The notes under the pieces are model-generated. The model saw only the letters and a program-made list of their open reading frames with translations. It was not told where the DNA came from and searched no databases. From NCBI GenBank assembly GCA_021464245.1, contig JADCRB010000017.1:1833427-1897426 (forward strand): DNA of 64,000 nucleotides, read 5' to 3'. The stretch comes from Carallia brachiata. Lineage: Eukaryota; Streptophyta; Magnoliopsida; Malpighiales; Rhizophoraceae. The position numbers and the translations under genes are program-made. This document shows positions 23,241 to 34,800 of the stretch, piece after piece (the stretch's first letter is position 1; each line of letters starts with the position of its first letter).

Positions 23241-24318
23241 TGTTGCGAGAGGGGCAGGGAAATCAAATTTCCCAGTAAGCCTCATCCGTTTATTTGAACT
23301 TTATGAGAAATCAATTGAATAACAAACATAACAAATAAAGAATTACAAAATATAACACACCAAAATTTTACGTGCAAAACTCCTCCAAATCAAAACGTAA
23401 AAACCGCGGGACGCTCTAATCCAGAAAATAACTCTACTATAATCAATAAGTGAGTTACATAAAAGGTACACAATTTCAATGACATCAAAAAAATTGAACA
23501 ACCTCCATTTGTAACAATAGAGAAGGCAAAGGGTTCTACAAGACAGACCAGTTACGTTCTATCAACAATAACCCAATATGCAGACCACAAAACGATAATC
23601 CAACCGTTCAAATTGAACTTCTAGATAATTTCAACTCAATCGGACCATGAATGACTGTTCATTAACACGGTTTTACCAAACTATCACAAACTAGAGAACA
23701 GAGTATTATTAGAATTCTAAGTCTTGGTTCTCACCCAAAAACCTACCCTTGCAAAACTTCAAACGACGATCCAATCGTTTACAATCAAAATATATGTGTC
23801 CCCTTACCTACTGACCAAAAATCAACTCGATCGGACCACAATCACCTTTCGATTGCAAGGTTGATCAAAACTGCACGTTAAAAAAACTCCCAGAACATAG
23901 ACCCATGGAAACTAATAAAAACACAACTTATAGTCAACAAAACCTGATTTCCACTGTTCAGAATCAAGTACTATTTGTCCTTTATCAACCCATCAAATTT
24001 TAGCTCAATTGGACAATGAATTGCGTTCTGATCATGAGGTTAAAAATAATTGGCTCAAGCTGAAAAAAATTTTAGTAGCCACAACTCTCTCTTTCTCTCT
24101 ATTCTGTAGTCTCTCTCTCTCTCAAAATTAGGTTTTCCAGCAATCTAAACATATATTTATACTCTAATTATGTATTTTGGATTATGAACCAAAATACTCC
24201 TTGTTGGGCTATACCAAACACATTTTAGTTAGGATTTCTTCACATAGGAAAGGACCTAAAACCCAAACAGATTCTAACTTGAGATTTCTTCACATAAGAA
24301 TGGATCTAAGACCCAACA
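23241..24318 (-). repeat. 3' LTR of Copia element B
   Basis: It matches 27047-28152 throughout. Shared blocks include CCAGAAAATAACTC, GAGTTACATAA, GGTTCTACAAGACAGAC and GATTTCTTCACATA. The repeat runs TGTTG...CAACA. A GGGAAAAAGAGAA-type purine tract follows on the minus strand at 24319-24332. The last part contains an imperfect duplication of the GATTTCTTCACATA segment. Confidence 0.85.
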
Positions 24319-24332
24319 ATTCTCTTTTTCCC

Positions 24333-26917
24333 AACTATGTGGAGGTAATGGTCCTCCCGGTCATTGAAGAACATAACTAAGACTAAAAAACATAACGATC
24401 AGAAGTAGTCTTCATGTAGCCTTGCTCTCCTATAACATGCTCAAATTTTTTGTACCATTGTATCGACATTTGTTTTAAACCATGCAAGCTTTTCTTCACC
24501 TTATCATTAATAGCCTCAAACTAATGCTGCTTGTGCTCACTTTCAAGTTCTTCATAATACTTTTATTCTTCCCCTCCAGTAAACGACACATATGTGTAAG
24601 GAGGGTACCAAGTAGAAGGCACTGGCATTCTGCTAGACCTCTCTGGTTGCAAAGGAGGTGGAGCTACAAGTGGGTGATCTTTTATGGGAGCATCAATATC
24701 ACCTGCACCCAGCATATTACCATAATTTTGATGAACATTCTCATTATGTTCTTGAATGTCACCCTGAACATCAATTGAATCAATTGGAGGTGTCTGACTA
24801 ACTTGATCAATATCAACCAAGCTATCTGTAACCTAGAAAGCTGTCTTCTTAATGTCTTCAATAGTCTTATCCTCAAAGAACACAAATCTCTGTTTCTGAC
24901 AAGCTTCTTCTCAACCGAATCATATAATCAGCATCCGAAGTCATCTTTACCATAGCCAAGAAAGATACACTGCTGAGTCTTCACATCTAACTTTGTTTGT
25001 TCATCTTTAAGGACATAAACAAAAGTCTTACAGCCAAAGACCCACAAATGATCATAAAAGACTTCTTTACCATACCAAACTCTATCCAGAACATCAACTT
25101 ATAGAGGAATACTAGAAGACAGGTTGATCACATGTGTCGCTGCTCTCAATGCTTCACCCTAAAAGGATCTAGGCAACCTGACATTTAAGAGTAGATATCT
25201 AACTCTCTCAATCATTCTTCTGTTTATCCTTTCAACTAAGTAATTCAACTGTGGTGTCTTGAGAGGTATTCTCTGGTGTTGAATCCCATGTGCCACGACA
25301 ATACTCATCAAATGGGCCACTATTCTCACCACTATTATCAGTACAGACACATTTCAGCTTCTTTCCTATCTATCTCTCAATCAAGGCATAAAATTGCTTG
25401 AAGACATCAAAGACTTGATCTTTAGTCTTCAAAGCATAAATCTAGAGCTTCCTAGAGTGATCATCAATAAAAGTCACAAAATAAAGAGTACCACCCAATG
25501 ATCATACCTTCAAAGGCCCACAGACATGAAAATGCACCAACTCAAGTAACTCTAACTTCTTAGAAGGTGGGTAACTCTTGAATGTAATTGTAGTTTGTTT
25601 CCCAGCCAAATAGTAAGGACACTTTTTTAGAATTGCACTCTTTAAACCTGGAAGCTGGTTTTTCCTTGCCAAGCAATTCATCCCATTTTCACTCTTGAAT
25701 CTGAGTTGCTTATGCCACAATTTAGTGGATTTCTCATTCTCCACTACATTTACAACATCTTTAAAAATGAAAGCTTGCATGATATATAAACTGAAGCATT
25801 TCTTACCACGAGTCACAACCAGAGAGCCTTTAGTAAGCTTCCACTAACCACTACTAAAGGTACTGCAATAACCTTCATCATCAAGTTTGCCCGTTGTAAT
25901 CAAATTCAAACAGATATCTGGGACATGTCTAACATCCTAGAGTGTCAGTTGTGCGCTACTGCTAGTCTTCAAGAAAATGCCACCAATACCAACGACTTTT
26001 GCTAAGTTGTTATTACCTATCTTCAACACCGCATAATTACCAAGTATATATGTTGTAAAAAACTCTTTTCGACAAGTAATATAAAGTGAGGTACCACTGT
26101 CGATCACCCAATCTGTGTTATGAGGTGTCAAATTGATTAAATCTTCATCACAGACAATAATAAGGTCATTTGCACCAGAAGTAGACACAGTAATAGCACG
26201 ATCATTACAGTCATTTTTTTCTTACTCTTATCATTTTCATCTGGGTTTTCTTTCTTTCACTTGTAACAATACTTCTAGATATAACCCATTTTCCCATAAT
26301 AATAGCACTTGACATTCTTAAACTGCGACATAAACTTGCTTCGCCTTTCACTTCTATCCTTTTTACCTTTTTCCTTGTCTTGACTTCTCTTCCTATTTTC
26401 TATAACCAAAACCTCAGAATGTGAAGGTGAATCCTGAGACCTTCTTCTCATCTTTTTATTCAACATACCAACCTTCATGAGTTTCATAGATACAATACCA
26501 CTGAGGGTAAAAATAGTAAGTGATATCTAAAAGGTCTTCAAAGAATCAAGTTAAGTAGTAAGTAATCACGGCTTGAGAACCTCATCATCAAACTTAATGC
26601 CCATGCCTAACAATTGATCCATAAGTCCCTAAAAATCATTCAAGTGATCGGCCACTAAACTCCCTTGTCGGTTTCTCGACTACATCAATCTTTTCATAAG
26701 AACAACTTGTTGTTATTAGACTTTGAACCATATAAAGTCTCAATCTTGCCCCATAAAGTCCATGAATGTGTCTCAATGCAAATGTGATTGTAAACATTAT
26801 CATTAAAAAACTACCGAATAGCACCACAAACTTGTTCACGCTCAAATTCTCATTCTTCATCAGACTTAGACTCAGGTTTAGTAGTAGCAAACACCGGCAA
26901 ATGCAACTTTTTAACAA
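24333..26917 (-). pseudogene. Copia gag-pol remnant (element B)
   Basis: From right to left the minus strand keeps a gag region (about 26917-26500, with LLGMGIKFDDEVLKP), a damaged zinc knuckle (CYYYGKMGYI near 26290, in which a Cys and the His are replaced by Tyr), a protease with WVIDSGTSLYITC at about 26100, and pre-integrase sequence STKLWHKQLRF. Integrase follows, with HGIQHQRIPLKTPQLN and MIERVRYLLLN at about 25160-25300. Then come connector sequence (CIFLGYG) and a short reverse-transcriptase scrap near 24370-24480 resembling WYKKFE...GEQGY. The catalytic core of reverse transcriptase and all of RNase H are absent. Several in-frame stops show that it is dead. Confidence 0.85.
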
Positions 26918-27031
26918 ATAGGAAACCCTTTATTTTACTCCTCCAAAGATGATAATTAGTGTCATTTAGACAAATTATTCTATTCAAAGTTGGATCCATC
27001 ATTCAAACAAGCCAAAATACACTAACCAAAA

Positions 27032-27043
27032 GCTCTGATACCA
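27032..27043 (-). other. primer-binding site of Copia element B
   Basis: The minus strand reads TGGTATCAGAGC, the canonical plant Copia site for initiator tRNA-Met. It starts three bases inside the LTR end. Confidence 0.9.
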
Positions 27044-27046
27044 CTA

Positions 27047-28152
27047 TGTTGGGAGAGGGACAGCGAAGTCAAATATCTTAGGAAGACTCTCCCGCTTGCA
27101 TAAACTTATGAGGAACCGATTGACTAACAAATATCGCAAAGAAACAATCACAAAAGAAAACACACTGAATTTTTTATGTGGAAAACCTTCCAAATTAAAG
27201 GGTAAAAACTATAGGATGCTCTAGTCCAGAAAATAACTCCACGATAATTAATGAATGAGTTACATAAGAGGTATATGGCTTCAATTACATCAAACAAATC
27301 AAAAAATCTCGATTTGTGACAATAGAGATAAAAAAGGGTTCTACAAGACAGACTAGCCACGTTCTGTCAATAATAACCCAAGATGTAGACTTCAAAATAA
27401 CAATCCAGTAGTCCAACTAAACTTCTAGATGTGCCCTATTAGCTAATCAAATTTCAGCTCAATTGAACCACAGATGACTGTTCATCAACAAGGTTTTACC
27501 AAAACTGTCACAGACAAGATCACAGAGTATTACTAAAAGTCTGAGTCCCAGTTTTGACCCAAAAACCTGCCCTTTCAGAACTCCAAATGACCATCCAACC
27601 ATCCACAATCAAGATATATGTGTCCCTGACCTACTGACAAAAGATCAGCTTGATTGGACCACAAATCGCCTTCCGATTATAAGGTTGATCAAAACTACAC
27701 GCAGAAAAACCGTCCAAAATGTAGATCAACAAAAACCGATAAAAACACAACTTACAATCAACAAAATCTGATGTCCACCAATCAGAATCAAGTACTATAT
27801 GTCCTCTATCAGCCTACTAAATTTCGGCTCGATTGGACTATGACTCACTTTTTGAATGTGAGGTCAAAGATGATTGTCGCAAGCTGAAAAAATTTTCAGC
27901 AGCCACAACTCTCTTTTTCTCTCTATTCTGCAGCCTCTCTCTCTCTCTTTCAAAATTAGGTTTTCCAGCAACTTAAACATATATTTATACTCTAATTATG
28001 TATTTTGGGTTATAGACCGAAATACCCTCATTGGGCTATATCAAACACAATTTAGTTAAGATTTCTTCACATAGGAAGGGACCCAAAACCCAAATAGATT
28101 TTAAGTTGCGATTTCTTCACATAGGAAGGGACCCGGGACCCAAGACCTAACA
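27047..28152 (-). repeat. 5' LTR of Copia element B
   Basis: A direct repeat of 23241-24318, 1106 bases long, with ends TGTTGGG and CCTAACA. The two LTRs differ at many positions, so the insertion is not recent. Confidence 0.85.
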
Positions 28153-28222
28153 CCTTTAACGACATAATATTTTTAACGAGACATTCAATTTGGTTTTCTT
28201 CAGCTATATGTAAGGATGGCCT

Positions 28223-28415
28223 ACCAACCACCGTTGATCCGAGTGGGTAAAGAGATTGGTTCTCTTTAAGTGAAGTCTCAGGATCGAATATTGTGTATAA
28301 AAAAAATGGTGTTGGAAGAATTGCTCCCGTAAGGGATCCAATAGATAGTCAAATTTGATTAGTCGGACCCAATATAATTTTTGAATACCAGAGTCTTGCA
28401 CTAAAAAAAAAAAAT
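28223..28415 (+). mobile_element. SINE with target-site duplications
   Basis: An element of about 190 bases is bounded by an exact 8-base repeat GATGGCCT at 28215-28222 and 28416-28423. It ends in a 12-base A tail (28403-28414). Near the start GATCCGAGTGGGTAA looks like a pol III A box, and CTCAGGATCGAAT, about 40 bases on, looks like a B box. The tail region (AGTCGGACCCAATA, then GAATACCAGAGTCTTGCA) resembles the conserved 3' part of plant tRNA-derived SINEs. It codes for nothing and would depend on LINE enzymes. Confidence 0.7.
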
Positions 28416-28423
28416 GATGGCCT

Positions 28424-30081
28424 TCTTTGAAACTGAAAAAGATTAGAGAGAGAAGTCTGAAGTTTTTCAATGAACGTTTTGAGTAGGTGCTTATGAGAAA
28501 ATGCTTGCTTAGTCCTTTCATGTTGTTAATTTGTGGTGCAAAAATGCTCATATATTTTGAATCATATAACCTGGAATGTCATTTTCCATTTGCTAAATGA
28601 TTAAAGAAGATCTTGTTGGTTTTTGATGGCATAGAAGCAATTGCTACTAAAATTTCCATCCTTTCTCTGTTAACCAATCTCAACATTCAACTGTCAGACC
28701 ACATTCGGGGTCCCAAAGCAAGACCCTAATTTCCATTTTTTAACGGTTCAGTTACCGGACGGAGTAACCTATAGATGGGGGCAACGGGGTCATTTCACCC
28801 TTCTTCTTACTTCAATCTATTGTACATCAAATTTGAACTTGCTGCCCATCAATTTTAGTTCTTATATATGTGATACATATTGTGTGTTATTCTTAGGCTT
28901 GTTACATATGACCTTAATAATTCTCTATTATTATACCAATTACACACTAACATTCCCACTTGGATACATAAAGCATTTTTTAAAAGAAAAAATTGGAGAA
29001 ACTGATGAGACCCATAACTTTCTCTCTCCTCTCTCTCTCTCTTTTTCTCTCGTCTCTCCCGGACCCCGTCTCCCACCCCATCCCCCTATCATTTCCGATT
29101 TTCTAATGTTAGGCAGCTCCAAAGTGGGTTCCCATGAAATTATATATACGGAAAATTTTGGGCCCGAGACTTCTAAAGGTTCGGTAAATATAATATATTT
29201 TTTAAAATTTGTATTTTGACTCTGTATAAAAAAAAAATAACTATCTTTGTTAAGTACTGTAAAGCAACTATGTGACTACTGTAATTATTTTATATCATTT
29301 TTTGGAAAAATAAAGTAAATAAATAAATAAATATTTTTAAAGTTACAGGATACATGAATTATTCTTATGTAATTCCTAAATCTATGATAATCATAAAGTC
29401 CCACTGATTAAAATATTTAGATCCATCATTGGGATTAAAGACGATGGATGAAATCTGTTTTTATACTTTAAAAAAATAATGGATGAAATTTATTTTTACA
29501 GTTTGAAATTATATTTTATATTAATCAATTTTGAGAATTACATTGGATTATCCACTTCTTTATGTCGATGAATAAATTTAACCGAGCTATTTTCGAGGCG
29601 AGCCATCAAAGTCCCAATGAAATTATCGGCCAGTCTATGACCTTAAAAAATTGGGATGGAGTTGCATTACATCTCTCCAAGGTATTATGATGACCAAAAC
29701 GTTATTGATAATTGGACTTTGGCCCCCATAGTTGTTTTCGCAACAGCTATCTGTAGCCTTTTAGCCTTTCATCTTCACCTTGGCCTATCCAGATTCAAGA
29801 TTTTTAGTTGCGCCCCCTAAATAAATCATCTTTGGAGCAATCTGGAACAGAAAATGAAAGGCACACTGGCAAGTTAAAATCAGTTGATTAAATGAAAATA
29901 TGAGGCACGGTTTGAGCTTATTACAGTGAAACTGAAAAACATACCGCATAAAAAGTAATGCAAATGTATCATGCCTGGCTAAAATTAAATTGCCAATCAT
30001 CTAAAAAAACTCCATTTTGCTAAATGCAAAACAATCGAATATGGTATTGTGGTGAAGTACTGTTTCCGAATTCGAATGGTA
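28424..30081. other. intergenic region downstream of the receptor kinase
   Basis: No gene is supported. A pyrimidine-rich CT stretch lies at 29024-29060. Some AT-rich and some mixed-complexity sequence is present (28640-28800 and 29570-29780) without family resemblance. The final 100 bases would be the 3' flank of the receptor kinase gene. Confidence 0.5.
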
Positions 30082-32116
30082 TCATCTTTCATCAGCCATC
30101 GTCGCAGAGCTAGCCATCGACACTGATTCATCTGTTAATGATTGATCATATGACAAGTCGTCTTCATCTTCTGATGATGACACAACCTTTATATTTTCCA
30201 CCTCTCTCACGACCTCTGTCATTTCAGGTCGATTATCCCGGGACTTGTCGCAGCAGCGGATGGCTATTTGTAGCAGTCTTAGCATCCCGGGAGTTGCACT
30301 TCTTTGTGCAGATATCTCTGTGTCGAATATCTCAGTAGTCCATTCTTCCCTGACCGCTCGATGAACCCAGCTGCCTAGATCCACTCCATTAATTCCTGGT
30401 GGAGCTGAATGTGCCGATACTCTTCCAGTCAACAGCTCTAAGAGAATGCAGCCATAACTCCAGACATCCGACTTCCTTGATACTTTTTAGAGGTCAGAAA
30501 TTCAGGCGATTGATAGGAAGCCAGACGCTGAATTGCTATGGGCTGTGCTATCAGCGTAGCAAGGCCATAATCCGAAACCAGAACCATTTCACCCTCATCT
30601 AGAAGAACGTTTGACGATTTCAGGTTCCCATGTGGGACTATTCCTTGTGTTTTGGTGTTCAAGTGAAGGTATTCCAGGGCTCGTGCTACACCCCGAGCGA
30701 CTGCTAGTCTTGAATTCCATCTAAATGGAATCCTGTCTCTACCTCTAGGTCCTGTATTGTAAAATTGACTTTGATTACAATTCTAGATTAGACTAAAGAT
30801 TACAGAATATGTAACTTACGAATGAATTTCACGTCAAACTTTGGAGAAGCCGCGAGAACTCTTACCATGAATACGACTGAATAGGTCTCCTTTCTCTGCA
30901 TACTTGTAGACCAGCAGCTTCTCATCCTTGGAATAGTAATAAGCTAGAAGGGGTAGCAAATTTGGGTGCTTGTGATCGGCTATCAATTGCAATTGCTTTG
31001 TGAACTCCTCGATACTTAATGGTTTCAACTCCTTAAGGCGCTTCACAACTACGGGTGCCCTGCCGTCCACCATGGCCTTATAACTGGTACCGAAAATTCC
31101 CTTGCCGAGTTTTTCAGCAGCAGCATTTAGAAGATCCTGCAGCTCGAATTCTCCGTGGTCATCCAGGAATATAAGCTTCCGTTGCTCTTCTCCTACAACC
31201 AATTCCTTCCCTCTGGTTCTATGTTCCTCAAACTTTTTGAAGACTCCTCCGGATCGTCTTCGTGGTCATAACGATCTTCGTCATTGCCATCCTCTCTCTC
31301 GTCTTTTGTTTTATCATTTTGCTTCAACATTTTCCTTAACTTCCTAGATTTCTTAAAGTAAAGAATGAAGAGCAAAAGTACAGCAACTAGACCTACAATG
31401 TCAAACAGCATAAACATAATGGGAAAACGAGAACTTTTATGCTTATCAGAAGAGGTGTTGTTGGCTGTCTCTTTTTGGCTATTGCAGATATTAAGTGTGG
31501 GTTGACCGCACAGTTCAGGGTTATTAAAGAATGAATCGGAGCCAAACCGTTGGAGTGTAGGAGTTACAGGTATCGAGCCACTGAGATTGTTGTAAGAGAC
31601 ATTGAAGGCCGACAAGCTTGATTGATAAAATTCTGGAATTGAACCTGACAAATTGTTGACCTGAAGCTGCAAAGACTCCAACAGATTAAGATCCAGCAGG
31701 GAACGAGGGATTGGACCGCTGAACCTGTTGCTTGACAGATCAACAAGTTTCATCTTCTTGTTCGAAGAGAAATCCATAACATTTCCTGCTATTAAATTAT
31801 TCCTGAAGTTAACTACTGTGAGCTCGGTGACGACTTTCAGTGCACCAGTATCAATTGTGCCGGTGAGCCCCATTCCTTCCAATTTTATTTCGCTAACGCG
31901 ACCGTTTTCACACTGAATGCCTTGCCACAGTTGGGGAAGCCACTTGTTGTCACAAGGAGGGCCAATCCAGTTTTTATTTAGAAAAGGGTCTTTGAAAGTG
32001 TCTTTGAGTGCATAGAGTGCAGCACTTTCCTGTTCAGCTTGGGCTAAAGCATGGTGGCAATGTACTGAAGAAAGCATGATAAGAAGAAAGTACTGAGAAA
32101 GTCTGGAAAATCCCAT
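30082..32116 (-). pseudogene. LRR receptor-like kinase (PRK / inactive-kinase type), frame broken twice
   Basis: Exon 1 (32116-30866) and exon 2 (30751-30082) are joined by a GT-AG intron at RIHG/PRGR. The start MGFSRLSQYFLL gives a signal peptide. An N-terminal LRR cap (NKWLPQLWQGIQC) and about four or five short LRRs follow (LVDLSSNRFSGPIPRSL, LSAFNVSYNNLSGSIP). The transmembrane helix is FDIVGLVAVLLLFILYF, followed by an acidic linker. The kinase keeps its glycine loop (LGKGIFGTSYKA) and VVVKRLKEL, but has HGN for HRD and DYG for DFG, so it is probably inactive like its relatives. One base seems lost near 31208 (after EPEG, before ELVVGEEQRKLIF), and another near 30480 (between SKKYQ and KSDVWSYG). 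Restoring both would give about 640 residues, the usual size. All else is intact, so sequencing error is possible. Confidence 0.85.
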
Positions 32117-32155
32117 GGTGAAACCCAATTTGAAAGCCCTTTTGATATCTGACTG

Positions 32156-32164
32156 TGCTATATA
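32156..32164 (-). promoter_or_regulatory. TATA-like box upstream of the receptor kinase
   Basis: The minus strand reads CTATATAGC about 40 bases upstream of the start codon. That is close for a TATA box and implies a very short leader, so it may not be the true one. Confidence 0.3.
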
Positions 32165-33171
32165 GTTAATTTTACAAGTATGAAAATGTTCTGCCAGTTC
32201 AAGTTCGATGACGTCGTCAATGTGATCAAAATGTCGTTTATACTTACAATGTTCTTTGTTCAAGTTGAAGACAGAAACAAGAAATTTTGTTAACTTTTCT
32301 CTATTGGAATTTTTTCCTAGCAAGTTGGAATTCTTGGCTAGCATGCATTCATCTTTGTTGGTCGCTTTACATTCTTTATTAAATATTTCCAGCTGCACAA
32401 AAAATTGATGCCGAACATTCCCATGCTCTCAATGTATGCCATGTTTTTATCAAACATCTTATTTCTGCAAGTTGTCCATTAACTTTGACACAAAGCAAGT
32501 CCTAGCCAAACAATTTGAGATCCACGCCAAAGGTTTAATTTAAATCCTGAGATTGCGAGAGACCTCGATAAATAGGACATCCAAATATTTAAGAGCTTAG
32601 GTCATCGTCTCTAAGCGTAGGAATGTGAAATTTAGGATAATATTAAAAAATACAATAATATATATCATAAAATTCGTATTATGAAATAAAAGATTTCAAC
32701 TCTTACTATTATAAAAAGAATCGATTAATTTTGTTAATATTATTAATACTGTTAAACTAAAAAATGAATAAAAAAAAAGATAAATCACGTTATTACGAGA
32801 TATTTTATGATATAATTTTTTAAATAATTATTATTATTTTATTAAAAATTACTTTTTAATACAGTTCACACCTAAAGAATCCCGTTATAAACCAAAGAAC
32901 TTGTATTTAGACCGCTGCTTGAATTTAGTTTACAAATTTATTCACTGTTTGTAATGCAATAAATAACGGGTTTTAACGGAGTGCAACAAATAGTACAATA
33001 ATATTCAGTCAAAAAAAAAAAATAGTGCAATAATATTCTCATCAAATGATCAAAATGATGGTAGTATATATCTTTCATTTGACTTTAGTGCTGACAATAA
33101 GTTCCACAAACAAAACGCATACGATAATAATGTCTTTGATCCAAAGGTTATTTGGTAGAACTCAATCAATC

Positions 33172-33174
<3 letters not shown>

Positions 33175-33209
<35 letters not shown>
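33175..33209. repeat. (TA)n microsatellite
   Basis: An uninterrupted alternating TA run of about 35 bases. Confidence 0.95.
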
Positions 33210-33211
<2 letters not shown>

Positions 33212-34214
33212 GTGTTAAAAAAAATTTTAAAATTAAAATTTTAAAAAATATTTAAAAAAATACTAAATATATATAAGATAATATTAAATATATTTACAAT
33301 TTAATTTTAAAAAAATACTCTTTCCTAAAAAGGGATCCACCGTTATGCTCATTTTTGTCGCCATTCTCTCTGTTCCCGTGTCAGGACTTAAGATTACTAT
33401 AGTATGAGTGGCGATAACAACGATCAATTGTTTTCTCAAAGGACATAGGATCTTGTTTAAGAGATTGTGTACAGTCACATATAATATCTACGAATTAAAA
33501 ACTTATTTTTTATAATTTTAATTTTTTATTAAAAATAATTAATTGTACAACAAAATTAATAATTTTGTATAATAAGATTAACAAAATTATATAATACCTA
33601 TTTTTTTAAAGCAGATATAATACTTATTATGCCTTATAATAAGTCAGTTATGTACCTTTTTCTCGTGTAGTGGCAGAGACTGTGTTAGTTAAACAACATT
33701 TCCGAAGCCATGACAGTTACAGTGTGTCTAGAATGAGAGAAAGATGAGAGAAAGATGGAAGAGAGAAAAGAATAAAAAAAAATTATGATAAAATAAAATT
33801 ATTTATTCAAGTGAAAAAAATTATGATAAAAAAATGATAAGAAAGAAAAATAAATAATAATTTATGAAAAAAAAGTTATGAGAAAAATAAATTGTTTGAA
33901 TAGAGGAGAAAATTATGAGAAAAAAATGATTAAAAAGAAAAAAATAGAAAAAAAATTATAAAAAATAAATTATTTGAATAATAAAATTATAAAAAATTAT
34001 AAATTATAAATAATAATAAAATAATGATTATTTTTTTCCCTCCTCAATTTTTCTAAAAATCCCAACAAAGGCCTTATTGAAATCATAGTCTAGGCATCGT
34101 GGCGTGGTCATCCATGTTGTTAATTTATTGATATAATCCATCAAATCACACAATCGTTTTGGTAAAAAAACAAAAATTACATGGTTCATTTTTATTGAAT
34201 ACATAAAAGGGTTC

Positions 34215-34800
34215 TAGTTTAGACCCGAGCGCTTCAGACCTGAGCCCTTGCACCGAAGACCAGTACCCATCTGATGTGGCACCTTATGTGTGGGGTCTGC
34301 AACCACTAAAGTCAGCTTCTTTTCATTTTTACTTTTTTTTTTAAGACACAGTAGAATAATAGTTTATTAATAAAATATAATTAAATTAATAAAATATAAT
34401 AATAATATAAAATACATAAATATTATCTTAAATTTTAAAATATACAACTCACATAATAAATTTTTTTTTATCTATTAGTAACAAAATACAATTAAATTAA
34501 TAAAATATAAAATAATAAAATTAAAATATAAAATTAAATGAGTGTTACTCAAAATTTAAATTATAAATCTCACTTAATATGTGTTAAAAATATTTTTTTT
34601 TTCAAAAAAAATTTATTAAAAATAAAAATTTTTATATAAAATATCAATATAGTTATATTTTATTAGTAAGATGTTATATTTTATATTTTTTTTATAATTT
34701 TTTTTGTTAATTGTTAATAAGTTTTTGTGGTCCCACACCTATACCTACACCCCTACCAGTAGCCGCCACGTCAGATCTACCGCATCATTCGGCTTCCTAT
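34215..34800. mobile_element. possible MITE with imperfect terminal inverted repeats
   Basis: Two GC-richer arms of about 80 to 100 bases enclose an AT-rich core. The left arm has ATCTGATGTGGCACC then TGTGTGGGGTC. The right arm, read backwards, has ATCTGACGTGGCGGC then AGGTGTGGGACC. The pairing is imperfect but runs in the same order over more than 50 bases. I could not fix the outer ends or a target duplication. Long arms with an AT-rich centre suggest a Mutator-like or other MITE. Confidence 0.4.

Larger units (their letters stand above)
23241..28152 (-). mobile_element. Copia LTR retrotransposon B, internally deleted
   Basis: Two direct repeats of about 1.1 kb (23241-24318 and 27047-28152) flank 2.7 kb carrying minus-strand Copia gag and pol pieces. 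The LTRs begin TGTTGGGAG or TGTTGCGAG and end CCCAACA or CCTAACA. A primer-binding site lies inside the right LTR, and a purine tract lies inside the left one. The flanking five bases (CTCTT and CCTTT) match only partly, so a target duplication is not proven. Most of reverse transcriptase and all of RNase H are lost, and stop codons are frequent. Confidence 0.9.

Noticed and set aside
28833..29219. Open frame of 128 codons containing a Ser/Leu/Pro-rich stretch
   Set aside because: The stretch comes from a CT microsatellite and the rest has no family resemblance.
32117..32398. Upstream extension of the receptor-kinase frame
   Set aside because: The frame stays open to 32398, but the signal peptide begins at MGFSRL (32116). 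The residues before it are not family-like and would hide the signal.
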